Positions 25,574-33,249 of a stretch of 43,563 bases of DNA are shown here, piece by piece. The stretch is from the NCBI GenBank assembly GCA_021791615.1, contig JAJYWG010000066.1, forward strand, positions 1 to 43,563, given 5' to 3'. The notes under the pieces were generated by a model, which saw nothing but the letters and a program-made list of their open reading frames with translations, was not told where the DNA came from and did no database searches. The translations under genes and the position numbers were made by a program. Source of the stretch: Actinomycetes bacterium. GTDB taxonomy: Bacteria > Actinomycetota > Acidimicrobiia > Acidimicrobiales > RAAP-2. Each line of letters opens with the position of its first letter. Position 1 is the first letter of the stretch.

Positions 25574-26123
25574 TGGTCGATCCCGAGCCCCCGGCACCGT
25601 AGCCGAGCGCGGGGGGGATCACGATCTCGCGACGTCCGCCGACCTTCATGCCGACGATCCCCTCACGGAACCCCGGCACCACTGTGCTCAACGCGAAGGT
25701 GGAAGCCTGCCCAGAGGTCCAGGGGGCGGCTGTGAAGTCCTTCCCGCTTGTATAGGCGGCCCCGACGTACTTGACCACGACCGTGCTGGATGTGGTGGCC
25801 ACTGCGCCGGTCCCGACCACAAGGTTCTTGACGACCAGGGTGGTCGGTGCGGGCGACTTGCCGGGGCTCACCACCGGCTCGGCCGAGAGGTTCGTCGCGT
25901 TGGCCACTGCCGGGACGCCTGACGACGTCGACGCGGGTGAGGTGGCAGCGGCTTTCGAGGCCGTGGTGCTCGACGACGCGCTGCTCCCGCAGGCAGAGGC
26001 GACCAGCGCGACGGCGCCGAGCATCAGGAGCGCGAGCGAGCCCCGCCGCCGCGTTCGCGCCGAGCGAACGGCAGGCATCGTTCGCGACGAAGGTTCGTGA
26101 GTCGGCAAGTGCGCAGTAGACAT
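25521..26123 (-). CDS. FKBP-type peptidyl-prolyl isomerase lipoprotein
   Basis: Exported foldase of 200 residues. A twin-Arg-rich start and hydrophobic stretch end in the lipobox ASAC at Cys45, predicting lipid anchoring outside the membrane. A Ser/Thr/Ala linker of about 40 residues follows, then the FKBP domain: TVVVKYVGAAYTSGKDF, VVPGFREGIVGMKVGGRREIVIP, GYGAGG and TLVFVVDLQGV. The ATG at 26123 has no ribosome site but lies nine bases after a TATCCT, so a leaderless transcript is likely. An internal ATG at 26078 is the alternative. Confidence 0.92.
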   Translation of the reverse strand: MSTAHLPTHEPSSRTMPAVRSARTRRRGSLALLMLGAVALVASACGSSASSSTTASKAAATSPASTSSGVPAVANATNLSAEPVVSPGKSPAPTTLVVKNLVVGTGAVATTSSTVVVKYVGAAYTSGKDFTAAPWTSGQASTFALSTVVPGFREGIVGMKVGGRREIVIPPALGYGAGGSGSTIKPNETLVFVVDLQGVS

Positions 26124-26131
26124 GGGGGGAG

Positions 26132-26137
26132 AGGATA
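26132..26137 (-). promoter_or_regulatory. -10 element of the FKBP gene, leaderless layout
   Basis: Minus-strand TATCCT ends eight bases before the ATG at 26123, leaving no room for a ribosome site. The same hexamer and spacing precede crgA. Confidence 0.45.
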
Positions 26138-26280
26138 GACGAGGGGCGTGTCGGGGCTTCGCTCGGCCGGGGGGGCCCGTTTCCCGAGTGCTGGCACTGG
26201 GGCTGGGCTGGGGCTGGCAACCGTTCGCATGGACGGGCTCGCAGGAGCGCCTGCTACGGTGCCGGTCCGGGATCGTCGTC

Positions 26281-27030
26281 ATGGAGAACCTCACCGCAAC
26301 AGCTTCCGCACGAGACCAGGACGCAAGTTCGGGTTCGCGCCGGGGATCGCAAGCAGGCACGACGCTGCAACCGGGATCGCCGGAGGGCTCGGGCGGGACG
26401 TCGCCAGCCCGGTTGAAGCTCGCCGCAGCATTGCGGGACCTCGGGCACTCGCTGGTCGCCCACCAGCCCCCAGACGAGCTGCTCGAGCGCATCACTGCGG
26501 CGATCGGCGAGCTCCTTCCCGAGATCGAGCGTGCCCCCGAACGTCCGCACGCCTTCCTCCAGTCTCCGCCGACCTTCTTCCAAGGGGAGGTCCCGCAAGG
26601 ACCGCCCAAGGAGCCCGGAGATGTCTTTCCTGACTGCGTGGTGTCGGGACGGGCGAACCCGATGGGCATCGCTGCCCGGCTCTGGCGCGAGGGAGACGAA
26701 GCCGTCTGCCAGGTCACGCTGGGTCCGGCATTCGAGGGCGCCCCGGGGCGGGCACATGGCGGCGTCGTGGCAGCGCTTCTCGACGAGGCGATGGGTCTGG
26801 CGCTCTCCATCAGCGGCTCGCCCGGCTTCACCGGCCGGCTGGCCGTCACCTACCGGGCCCCCACGCCCCTCGGCGTCCCGCTCGAGGCACGGTCCCGCCT
26901 TACCGCACGGGATGGGAGAAAGCTCACGATCTCGGCCGAGCTTCGTGCCGACGGCGAGCTGCTCGCCCAGGCCGAAGGGCTCTTCATCTCGGTGGACACC
27001 GACCAGTTCCTCGCTGCCGGGCGAGGCTGA
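26281..27030 (+). CDS. PaaI-type hotdog acyl-CoA thioesterase
   Basis: Protein of 249 residues. The N-terminal third is low-complexity, followed by a helical segment. The hotdog domain occupies the last 130 residues: GAPGRAHGGVVAALLDEAMGLA carries the HGG motif and the Asp/Glu of the active site, then VTYRAPTPLGVPLEA. It hydrolyses acyl-CoA esters of unknown type. The ATG at 26281 gives a plausible start; a longer frame from 26122 has no support. It stands alone on the plus strand before pirin. Confidence 0.8.
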   Translation: MENLTATASARDQDASSGSRRGSQAGTTLQPGSPEGSGGTSPARLKLAAALRDLGHSLVAHQPPDELLERITAAIGELLPEIERAPERPHAFLQSPPTFFQGEVPQGPPKEPGDVFPDCVVSGRANPMGIAARLWREGDEAVCQVTLGPAFEGAPGRAHGGVVAALLDEAMGLALSISGSPGFTGRLAVTYRAPTPLGVPLEARSRLTARDGRKLTISAELRADGELLAQAEGLFISVDTDQFLAAGRG

Positions 27031-27240
27031 GACGCCCGAGAGGTTCCCAACGGCCGCGTCCCCAGGGCCGGGAGCTGCCGAGCGAACATCCGGCCTGCAC
27101 GACGACCGGGCCGCGCGGAATGCTTCCCGAGCGACGGCGGTTGTACCAGTCCCCTCAGACCCGATCACGCAACCCGGGTGGTGAACCCTCACCGAGGCGA
27201 GGGCGGCGATCGGATCGAGGACACACGAAGGAGGCGTGCT

Positions 27241-28206
27241 ATGCCCGCAGTGACCGTCGAGGACTTGTCGGCGCTCCCCAGCGTCACCGAGCTCGACCCG
27301 ACCACGTACGTCGTTCGCCCGGTGCGTCGCATCACCACGGCCCCTCGGGGGCTCGAGGGAGAGGGGTTCCCGGTCCGCCGGGCCTTCGCCGGCGTACCGA
27401 TGTCCGAGCTTGACCCGTTCGTGCACATGGACCAGATGGGAGAGGTCGAGTACGCACCCGGGGAGCCAAAGGGGACCCCCTGGCACCCGCACCGCGGGTT
27501 CGAGACGGTCACGTACATGATCGACGGGACGTTCCAGCACCAGGACTCGATCGGCGGTGGCGGCCTCATCACCGATGGCGGGACCCAGTGGATGACCGCC
27601 GGAGCCGGGATCCTCCACATCGAACGTCCACCCGAGACCCTCGTTGCCAGCGGTGGGCTCTTCCACGGGGTCCAGCTCTGGGTGAACCTGCCGGCTGCCG
27701 ACAAATGGGTAAGCCCGCGCTACCAGGACATCAAACCCCAGGCGGTCGCGCTCTTGTCCTCACCCGACGGCGGTGCCCTCGTGCGAGTGATCGCCGGCTC
27801 GGTCGACGGGCACAGCGGTCCCGGCATCACCCATACGCCGATCTCGATGGCCCACGCGACGGTCGCCCCCGGTGCCCGGCTCGCCCTGCCATGGCCGGCC
27901 GAGCTCAACGCGTTGGTCTACGTCTTGGCCGGGAGCGGCACGGTGGGCCCTGACGGGCAGCCGGCGGGAGCCGGTCAGCTCGCCGTGCTTGGCCCTGGTG
28001 ACGCCGTCGTCGTGGCTGCCGACCGCCGTCAGGACCTCCGCTCCCCGGCGATGGAGGTACTGCTGCTCGGAGGACGGCCCATCCGTGAGCCGGTTGCCGT
28101 CTACGGTCCGTTCGTGATGAACACCAAGGACGAGCTGGCGCAAGCTTTCGAAGACTTCCACGCGGGCAAGCTGGGCACGATCCCGGCCGACCACATCGGC
28201 GCCTGA
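27241..28206 (+). CDS. Pirin family protein
   Basis: Bicupin protein of 321 residues. The N-terminal cupin has the metal site HPHRGFETVTYMIDG and H-x-DS; QWMTAGAGILHIERP follows, and the C-terminal cupin lies beyond residue 190. Bacterial pirins are metal-binding cytoplasmic proteins; some have quercetinase activity. The function here is unknown. The ATG at 27241 has a textbook AAGGAGG. The following SDR starts 15 bp after the stop, suggesting an operon. The 210 bp before it hold no visible gene. Confidence 0.93.
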   Translation: MPAVTVEDLSALPSVTELDPTTYVVRPVRRITTAPRGLEGEGFPVRRAFAGVPMSELDPFVHMDQMGEVEYAPGEPKGTPWHPHRGFETVTYMIDGTFQHQDSIGGGGLITDGGTQWMTAGAGILHIERPPETLVASGGLFHGVQLWVNLPAADKWVSPRYQDIKPQAVALLSSPDGGALVRVIAGSVDGHSGPGITHTPISMAHATVAPGARLALPWPAELNALVYVLAGSGTVGPDGQPAGAGQLAVLGPGDAVVVAADRRQDLRSPAMEVLLLGGRPIREPVAVYGPFVMNTKDELAQAFEDFHAGKLGTIPADHIGA

Positions 28207-28221
28207 GGGGGGTGGTCGGCG

Positions 28222-29340
28222 GTGGCGACCGGTGACCGACGTGAGCGACGAATAGGCACGCGGCGCGGCCGGCTGCCGGCCGGTGGCCGGAAGAGCGACC
28301 GCTGGACGGCCGACGACATCGTCGACCTCACCGGCAAGACCGCGCTCGTCACCGGGGCGAACAGCGGCATCGGCTTGCACACCGCGCTCGAGCTGGCCAC
28401 CCACGGAGCGCACGTCATCCTTGGCTGCCGCAGCCGCCAGCGAGCCGAACGGGCTGTAGGCCAGATGATGGCCCTCGACGAGGACATCTCGGTCGAGGTC
28501 CTCGAGATCGATCTCTCGAGCCAGGCGTCGGTGCACGCCGCCGCCGAACGGGTGCTGGACGGGCATGCGCGCCTGGACGTGCTCGTGCACAACGCGGGGG
28601 TCATGGGCACGCCTTTCCGGTTGACCGAGGACGGCGTGGAGCTGCAGGTGGCGACGAACCACCTGGGGCCTTTCACCCTCACGGGGCTCCTGCTCGACCT
28701 GCTGGTCTCGACCGATCGTTCCCGGGTCGTCACGGTCAGCTCGGTCATGCACCGGCTGGGGAGCCTGGAGCGGCTGGAGCGACTGAGCAGGGAATTGCGA
28801 GAGACCAGCCCGTCCTCCTCGCGCCGGAGGGTCCCGAGCCCATGGCTCGTCTACGGCGACACGAAGCTCGCCAACCTGGCCTTCACCTACGAGCTCGAAC
28901 GGCGCTTCCGGGCCGCGGAGACCACCACCATCGCCGTGGCCGCTCACCCGGGTTGGGCTCGCACCGAGCTGGTGGCCAACGGTCCCCTCTTCGCCGCCGG
29001 GGGACGCTCGCCGGCAGGGAGACTCGCCGGTCACCTCGGGCAGCCCGCCGCAACGGGGGCGCTCCCATCCCTGTACGCCGCGGCTGCCCCCGGAGTCGCC
29101 GGGGGCGACTACTACGGCCCTCGAGGGGCAGGGGGCTTGTTCGGCCCGCCGGCGCGCGCCCGATCCAGCCGGAGCTCTCACGACCCGGCAGCAGCAGCTC
29201 GGTTGTGGCAGATGTCCGAGGACCTCAGCGGGGTCCGGTTCGACTTCACGGTGCCGGCTGCTCCCGCAGGGAGAGCAGGCAGAGGGGAGGCAGCAGACGC
29301 TGTGCGCCCGGTGGCGTCACCCGGAGAAATGCCCGCCTGA
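28222..29340 (+). CDS. Short-chain dehydrogenase (retinol-dehydrogenase-like)
   Basis: Protein of 372 residues. TALVTGANSGIG is the cofactor motif, HNAGVMG the NNAG equivalent, and YGDTKLAN the catalytic Tyr-Lys. The length and the EDGVELQVATNHLGPF stretch match the retinol-dehydrogenase/WW-oxidoreductase-like branch. The GTG at 28222 is the first in-frame start after pirin. The first 35 residues and the last 50 are non-conserved and Arg/Ala-rich. Its 3' end overlaps the opposite thioesterase by 24 bases. Confidence 0.9.
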   Translation: MATGDRRERRIGTRRGRLPAGGRKSDRWTADDIVDLTGKTALVTGANSGIGLHTALELATHGAHVILGCRSRQRAERAVGQMMALDEDISVEVLEIDLSSQASVHAAAERVLDGHARLDVLVHNAGVMGTPFRLTEDGVELQVATNHLGPFTLTGLLLDLLVSTDRSRVVTVSSVMHRLGSLERLERLSRELRETSPSSSRRRVPSPWLVYGDTKLANLAFTYELERRFRAAETTTIAVAAHPGWARTELVANGPLFAAGGRSPAGRLAGHLGQPAATGALPSLYAAAAPGVAGGDYYGPRGAGGLFGPPARARSSRSSHDPAAAARLWQMSEDLSGVRFDFTVPAAPAGRAGRGEAADAVRPVASPGEMPA

Positions 29341-29847
29341 GGTATCCCGCTCCAGGAGGAAGGTCCCGGTGGCCCGGCTGATGATCCGATCGTCGCCATC
29401 GCGCACCGACGCCTCCCCGTAGGCGACTTGGCGGGCCAGGCGCACGACGTCGCCCCGTAGCCGGTAGTGCTCGCCCAGCAGCGCCGGGCGCATCGTCTCG
29501 GTCTTGAGCTCGAGGGTTGCCCGGGTGCGGTCCTTGCCCCGGAGGGCCGCGTTGATCGCGAAGTTCATCGCGGCATCGAGGAGCAGTGCGTGGATGCCCG
29601 CCTGGACGACCCCGTGCGGATTGCACGCGAGCTCTCGCGGGGAGAACGTGCCCTCGACCCACCCGAGGTCCTCACCGTCGACCCCGTAACCGTCGAACGA
29701 CCCCCCGACCGATCCGATCACTTTCATGCCGCCGTCGCCGAGCCAGCGGTCCATGTCCTTGGCCGGCCCTGCCGGGGGGCGGGGGGCCGGCCCTACCGGG
29801 GGGCGGGGGGCCGGCACTGCAGACGGACCCGATGACGGCGACGGCAT
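29317..29847 (-). CDS. PaaI-type hotdog thioesterase
   Basis: Protein of 176 residues. The hotdog domain has NPHGVVQAGIHALLLDAAMN (HGG variant with Val-Gln) and a RATGTFLL ending. The N-terminal 28 residues are a PAPRPP(V/A)G repeat coded by 24-bp units at 29761-29808. The ATG at 29847 is six bases after a TAGGGT, the same spacing as sigR. If the promoter is real the repeat is translated; otherwise the ATG around residue 32 could serve. Divergent from the thiolase. Confidence 0.82.
   Translation of the reverse strand: MPSPSSGPSAVPAPRPPVGPAPRPPAGPAKDMDRWLGDGGMKVIGSVGGSFDGYGVDGEDLGWVEGTFSPRELACNPHGVVQAGIHALLLDAAMNFAINAALRGKDRTRATLELKTETMRPALLGEHYRLRGDVVRLARQVAYGEASVRDGDDRIISRATGTFLLERDTSGGHFSG
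29761..29808 (-). repeat. In-frame 24-bp tandem repeat, thioesterase 5' end
   Basis: Two 24-bp units (29761-29784, 29785-29808; one mismatch) and a partial third encode a Pro/Gly/Ala tail. Confidence 0.85.
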
Positions 29848-29853
29848 CGCCCC

Positions 29854-29859
29854 ACCCTA
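29854..29859 (-). promoter_or_regulatory. -10 element of the hotdog thioesterase gene, leaderless layout
   Basis: Minus-strand TAGGGT ends six bases before the ATG at 29847. On the plus strand TACACT at 29922 is a candidate -10 for the divergent thiolase. Confidence 0.35.
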
Positions 29860-29979
29860 CCGAAGCGACCTGCAAGCGCTCGCCAACCCGCTCCGGCCCG
29901 GCCCTCCCTTTCGAGCCCCGCTACACTGAGCCCATCCCCAGGCACCCAAGCCTGCCTGGTACGCGAGAGGAGTCCTGCC

Positions 29980-31161
29980 ATGACCACTGCCGTGATCGTC
30001 GACGCGGTGCGCACGCCCGGAGGCAAGCGCAACGGGAAGCTTCGGAACTGGCATGCCGTCGACCTGCTCTCCGAGCCACTGAAGGCCCTCCAGCAGCGCA
30101 ACGACCTGGACCCGGCGATCGTCGAGGACGTGATCACCGGGTGCGTGATGCAGGTGGCCGAGCAGTCGCTCAACGTGGGGCGCAACGCCGTCCTGGCCGC
30201 CGGATGGCCCGAGTCGGTCCCCGCCACCTCCATCGACCGCCAGTGCGGGTCGTCCCAGCAGGCCATCCACTTCGCCGCCCAGGGCGTGGCCGCAGGGGCC
30301 TACGACGTCGTGGTGGCGGCCGGCGTGGAGAGCATGACCCGGACCCCGATGGGGTCGTCGGTGGTGAGGGACCTCGGGTTCCCGTTCGGCCCGCGCATGA
30401 TGACCCGCTACGCAGAACGCGGTGGCCTCGTCAACCAAGGGATCTCGGCGGAGATGATCTCCGAGCAGTGGGGCCTCTCACGCGAGGACCTCGACCGGTT
30501 CTCGGTCCAGAGCCACGAGCGTGCGGCCCGGGCCACCGCCGAGGGCCGGTTCGAGAACGAGATCGTCCCCGTGCCGGTGCGTGACGACTCTGGCAACGCG
30601 ACGGACGAGATGGTGACCTCGGACGAGGGCATCCGGCCCGATACGACGCTCGAGGTCCTGGCCGGCCTCAAGCCTGCCTACAAACCCGAAGGGGGCAAGG
30701 TCACGGCCGGCAACTCCTCGCAGATCACCGACGGGGCGTCCGCCGTCCTCATCATGAGCGAGGAGAAGGCTCTCTCCCTGGGGCTGACCCCGAGGGCGAG
30801 GTTCCACGCCTTCGCCGTCGCCGGCGTCGACCCGGTCACCATGCTCACCGGCCCGATCCCCGCCACCACGGCGGTTCTCGAGCGGGCCAAGCTCACCCTC
30901 GACGACATCGACCTGGTCGAGATCAACGAGGCATTCGCATCGGTGGTCCTCGCCTGGGAGAAGGAGCACCACCCCGACATGGAGCGTGTCAACGTGAACG
31001 GCGGGGCCATCGCCCTCGGCCACCCGCTCGGTGCCTCGGGAGCCAAGCTCATGGCCACGCTGCTCAACGAGCTGGAGCGGACCGGGGGCCGCTACGGCCT
31101 GCTCACGATGTGCGAAGGCGGTGGGATGGCCAACGCCACCGTCATCGAGCGCCTGGGCTGA
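29980..31161 (+). CDS. Acetyl-CoA C-acyltransferase (thiolase), FadA5-like
   Basis: Thiolase of 393 residues that cleaves beta-ketoacyl-CoA with CoA. The nucleophile Cys is in DRQCGSSQQA, the acid/base residues in NGGAIALGHPLGASG and MCEGGGMAN. EINEAFASVVLAWEKEHHPDMERVNVNG-like wording (read in two parts) is strikingly close to FadA5, the steroid side-chain thiolase of M. tuberculosis. A general fatty-acid role cannot be excluded. The ATG at 29980 has GAGGAG upstream. It and the CYP142-like P450 at 16696 together hint at sterol side-chain breakdown. Confidence 0.92.
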   Translation: MTTAVIVDAVRTPGGKRNGKLRNWHAVDLLSEPLKALQQRNDLDPAIVEDVITGCVMQVAEQSLNVGRNAVLAAGWPESVPATSIDRQCGSSQQAIHFAAQGVAAGAYDVVVAAGVESMTRTPMGSSVVRDLGFPFGPRMMTRYAERGGLVNQGISAEMISEQWGLSREDLDRFSVQSHERAARATAEGRFENEIVPVPVRDDSGNATDEMVTSDEGIRPDTTLEVLAGLKPAYKPEGGKVTAGNSSQITDGASAVLIMSEEKALSLGLTPRARFHAFAVAGVDPVTMLTGPIPATTAVLERAKLTLDDIDLVEINEAFASVVLAWEKEHHPDMERVNVNGGAIALGHPLGASGAKLMATLLNELERTGGRYGLLTMCEGGGMANATVIERLG

Positions 31162-31211
31162 CGACGCCTCGGAGGCCGGCCGCCCCCGGACCGCACAGGA
31201 GCTGGACGGCG

Positions 31212-31550
31212 ATGAGCGGGATCGAGGGCGCGCTCCTGCGCTACCGCATCATGGCGTTCGTGGTGGGCACCGGGCTGTTCATCCTCGTGTTCATCGGGAT
31301 ACCCCTCCAGTACGGCGCGGGGATCCCGTCGGTCGACTCGGTCGTCGGGACCATCCACGGGTTCTTCTACATGGTCTACCTGGTCGCCGCCATGGACTTG
31401 GCCCGGCGAGCCCGGTTCACGCTGCTGCAGATGGCGGCCATGGTCGGCGCCGGGTTCCTCCCGTTCCTGGCATTCATCATCGAGCACCGGGTGAACCTCC
31501 GGGTGAAGGCCATGCTGGCCGAAGGCGCCTCGGACCTCACGGCACCGTAG
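31212..31550 (+). CDS. DUF3817 small integral membrane protein
   Basis: Protein of 112 residues with three hydrophobic segments (about 14-32, 43-63 and 70-90). The conserved family pattern is visible: GTIHGFFYMVYL between the first two segments and IEHRV after the third. Function unknown; widespread in actinobacteria. The ATG at 31212 has AGGAG about ten bases upstream. It lies 50 bp after the thiolase and may share its transcript. Confidence 0.85.
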   Translation: MSGIEGALLRYRIMAFVVGTGLFILVFIGIPLQYGAGIPSVDSVVGTIHGFFYMVYLVAAMDLARRARFTLLQMAAMVGAGFLPFLAFIIEHRVNLRVKAMLAEGASDLTAP

Positions 31551-31597
31551 GCCGTGGCAGGAGCGGGCCGGCTCGGCTGCGCCCAGGCGCAACACCC

Positions 31598-31630
31598 GGG
31601 CTCAGCTAGCGGGCTCAGCGACCGGGCTCA
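31598..31630 (-). repeat. 13-bp tandem repeat at the 3' end of the TIGR03085 gene
   Basis: GGGCTCA recurs at 31598, 31611 and 31624, exactly 13 bp apart. On the minus strand each unit holds a TGA; the first is the gene's stop. Since 13 is not a multiple of three, the TGAs fall in all three frames. Confidence 0.85.
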
Positions 31631-32257
31631 GAACCCGAACTTGGCCTGGCGGACCTGCTCGATGGCGCCGGGGTCCCCGGTCATCTCGACGTCGACCGCC
31701 GGCTGTCGCCCGAACAGCACGAGCAGGAGCTCGCCCGGGCGACCGGTGACCGTGGCCTCGGGGGTGCCTTGGCGCACCGTCACCGAGCCGAAGCCCGGCG
31801 CGTCCAGGCGCAGCCCGCACGGCACGTGCCGGCGGGCGGCGCGGGCCATAAGGCGCACCCGCGACCACAAGAGGCGCTCCATCGGCAGGTCGAGCCGCCG
31901 GGGCTCCCACCCGGGCTCGGCCCGCCGCACGTCTTCGTGGTGGACGAAGTACTCGGCCGTGTTCATCGGCTCGTCGACCATCCGGAGACTGAGCGGGAAT
32001 GGGGGACCACGTCGCACCGTGCCCACCAGGTCCTCCCAGCTCCGAGAGTCGCGCACGTGGCGCTGCACACGGTCGGTGTAGCCGGCGAAGGGCGGGACCA
32101 GGATGCCCGGGGCGGCATCGGGGCGGCGTTCACGCACAACGAGGTGGGCTGCCAGGTCGGCGGCGGTCCACCCTGCGCACAGGGTCGGAGCGTCGGGTCC
32201 GACGCGCAAAAAGAGCTCGCACAGGCTCCGGCGCTCCTGCTGGGCGTAGCGGGGCAT
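31628..32257 (-). CDS. TIGR03085-type (DinB/maleylpyruvate-isomerase fold) metal-binding protein
   Basis: Protein of 209 residues. The N-terminal four-helix domain has the family pattern LCAGWTAADLAAHLVVRE with a metal-ligand His, and EYFVHHEDVRR supplies two further His. The C-terminal domain has GELLLVLFGR. Relatives are mycothiol-dependent isomerases; this branch is uncharacterised. The ATG at 32257 lies 15 bp after crgA, so the two may be co-transcribed. Confidence 0.85.
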   Translation of the reverse strand: MPRYAQQERRSLCELFLRVGPDAPTLCAGWTAADLAAHLVVRERRPDAAPGILVPPFAGYTDRVQRHVRDSRSWEDLVGTVRRGPPFPLSLRMVDEPMNTAEYFVHHEDVRRAEPGWEPRRLDLPMERLLWSRVRLMARAARRHVPCGLRLDAPGFGSVTVRQGTPEATVTGRPGELLLVLFGRQPAVDVEMTGDPGAIEQVRQAKFGF

Positions 32258-32272
32258 CGATCGACCTGCGCG

Positions 32273-32614
32273 CTATCGGTACCGGGTGGCCATGAGAAAG
32301 CCAACGAAGATGACCCCCAGGCCACCGACCAGGTACCACACGCTCACCGAGCCGGGGAGGACCGACAGGTAATTGAGCAGGATCATGATGACGCCCAGGA
32401 TCATGAGGGCCAGCACCGTCACCCCGTACCAGCGGGGGCTGTGCCGCACGTCCTTGGGGATGGGGGGCGTGTAGCGCCCACCCTCCTCGGCCGGCGTGTA
32501 CCGGCCGACCCGCGACTGGGCACCGCCGTACGAGCCCTTGGCGGTGGTCCGGCCCCCGACCGACCGCCCCTTGCGCTGGGCCCGTCCCGGCCCTTTGCGG
32601 GTATTGGCTGCCAT
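32273..32614 (-). CDS. crgA: Cell division protein CrgA
   Basis: Small membrane protein of 113 residues that helps recruit the divisome in actinobacteria. A basic N-terminal tail of about 55 residues is followed by SPRWYGVTVLALMILG, the first of two transmembrane segments, and a second segment near the C terminus. The YLSVLPGS loop between them is the family signature. The ATG at 32614 is nine bases from a TATCCT, so the mRNA is probably leaderless. Divergent from the amidotransferase gene, as in mycobacteria. Confidence 0.93.
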   Translation of the reverse strand: MAANTRKGPGRAQRKGRSVGGRTTAKGSYGGAQSRVGRYTPAEEGGRYTPPIPKDVRHSPRWYGVTVLALMILGVIMILLNYLSVLPGSVSVWYLVGGLGVIFVGFLMATRYR

Positions 32615-32622
32615 GGGTCACG

Positions 32623-32645
32623 AGGATAGCCACCGGCGGTACGCT
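32623..32645. promoter_or_regulatory. Back-to-back leaderless promoters of crgA and the amidotransferase gene
   Basis: Only 38 bp separate the two start codons. Minus-strand TATCCT (32628-32623) precedes crgA by eight bases; plus-strand TACGCT (32640-32645) precedes the amidotransferase ATG by seven. Neither gene has room for a ribosome site, so the two promoters must overlap. Confidence 0.5.
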
Positions 32646-32652
32646 CGGCCCG

Positions 32653-33249
32653 ATGGGACCCCGGGTACTGCTGGTCGACAACTACGACTCGTTTGTCTAC
32701 AACCTCGTCCAAGCGTTGGGTGAGCTGGGCGCCGAACCGGTCGTCCACCGCAACGACGCCGTCGACGTGGCGGCGATCCGCAGCGAGCATCCCGACGCCG
32801 TCGTCGTCTCCCCGGGGCCGGGCCGGCCCGACAGCGCGGGAGTCAGCCTGGCGGTGGTGCGCGAGCTCGCCGGTGAGGTGCCCATCCTCGGGGTATGCCT
32901 CGGCCACCAGTGCATCGGCCAGGCGTTCGGCGGCGTGATCGTGCCAGCACCGCGCCTCATGCACGGCAAGACGTCGCCCGTTCGGCACTGCGGGGCCGGC
33001 ATCTACGAGGGACTGCCCAACCCCCTCACCGCCACCCGGTACCACTCGCTGGTGGTCACACCGGTGACGGTGCCCGACGTGCTGGAAGTGACGGCGACCA
33101 CCGACGACGGGGTGGTGATGGGCCTGCGCCACCGCACCTTGGCCGTCGAGGGGGTGCAGTTCCACCCCGAGTCGATCCTCACGCCGGAGGGGTCCGGACT
33201 GCTGGCGAACTTCCTCGCCGGGGTGGCGTCTATGTCTTGCACACCTTGA
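32653..33249 (+). CDS. trpG/pabA: Glutamine amidotransferase component of anthranilate or aminodeoxychorismate synthase
   Basis: Class I glutaminase of 198 residues that supplies ammonia to a chorismate enzyme. DNYDSFVYNLVQ opens the domain; GVCLGHQ holds the nucleophile Cys, and FHPESILTPEG the catalytic His-Glu. TrpG and PabA cannot be told apart here; some actinobacteria use one for both. Given the folate cluster, a role in p-aminobenzoate is likely. Its 3' end overlaps the opposite pknB by 20 bases. Confidence 0.94.
   Translation: MGPRVLLVDNYDSFVYNLVQALGELGAEPVVHRNDAVDVAAIRSEHPDAVVVSPGPGRPDSAGVSLAVVRELAGEVPILGVCLGHQCIGQAFGGVIVPAPRLMHGKTSPVRHCGAGIYEGLPNPLTATRYHSLVVTPVTVPDVLEVTATTDDGVVMGLRHRTLAVEGVQFHPESILTPEGSGLLANFLAGVASMSCTP

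Noticed and set aside
25521..26849. FKBP protein as a 442-residue product
   Set aside because: The extension covers the opposite thioesterase gene and would bury the lipoprotein signal.
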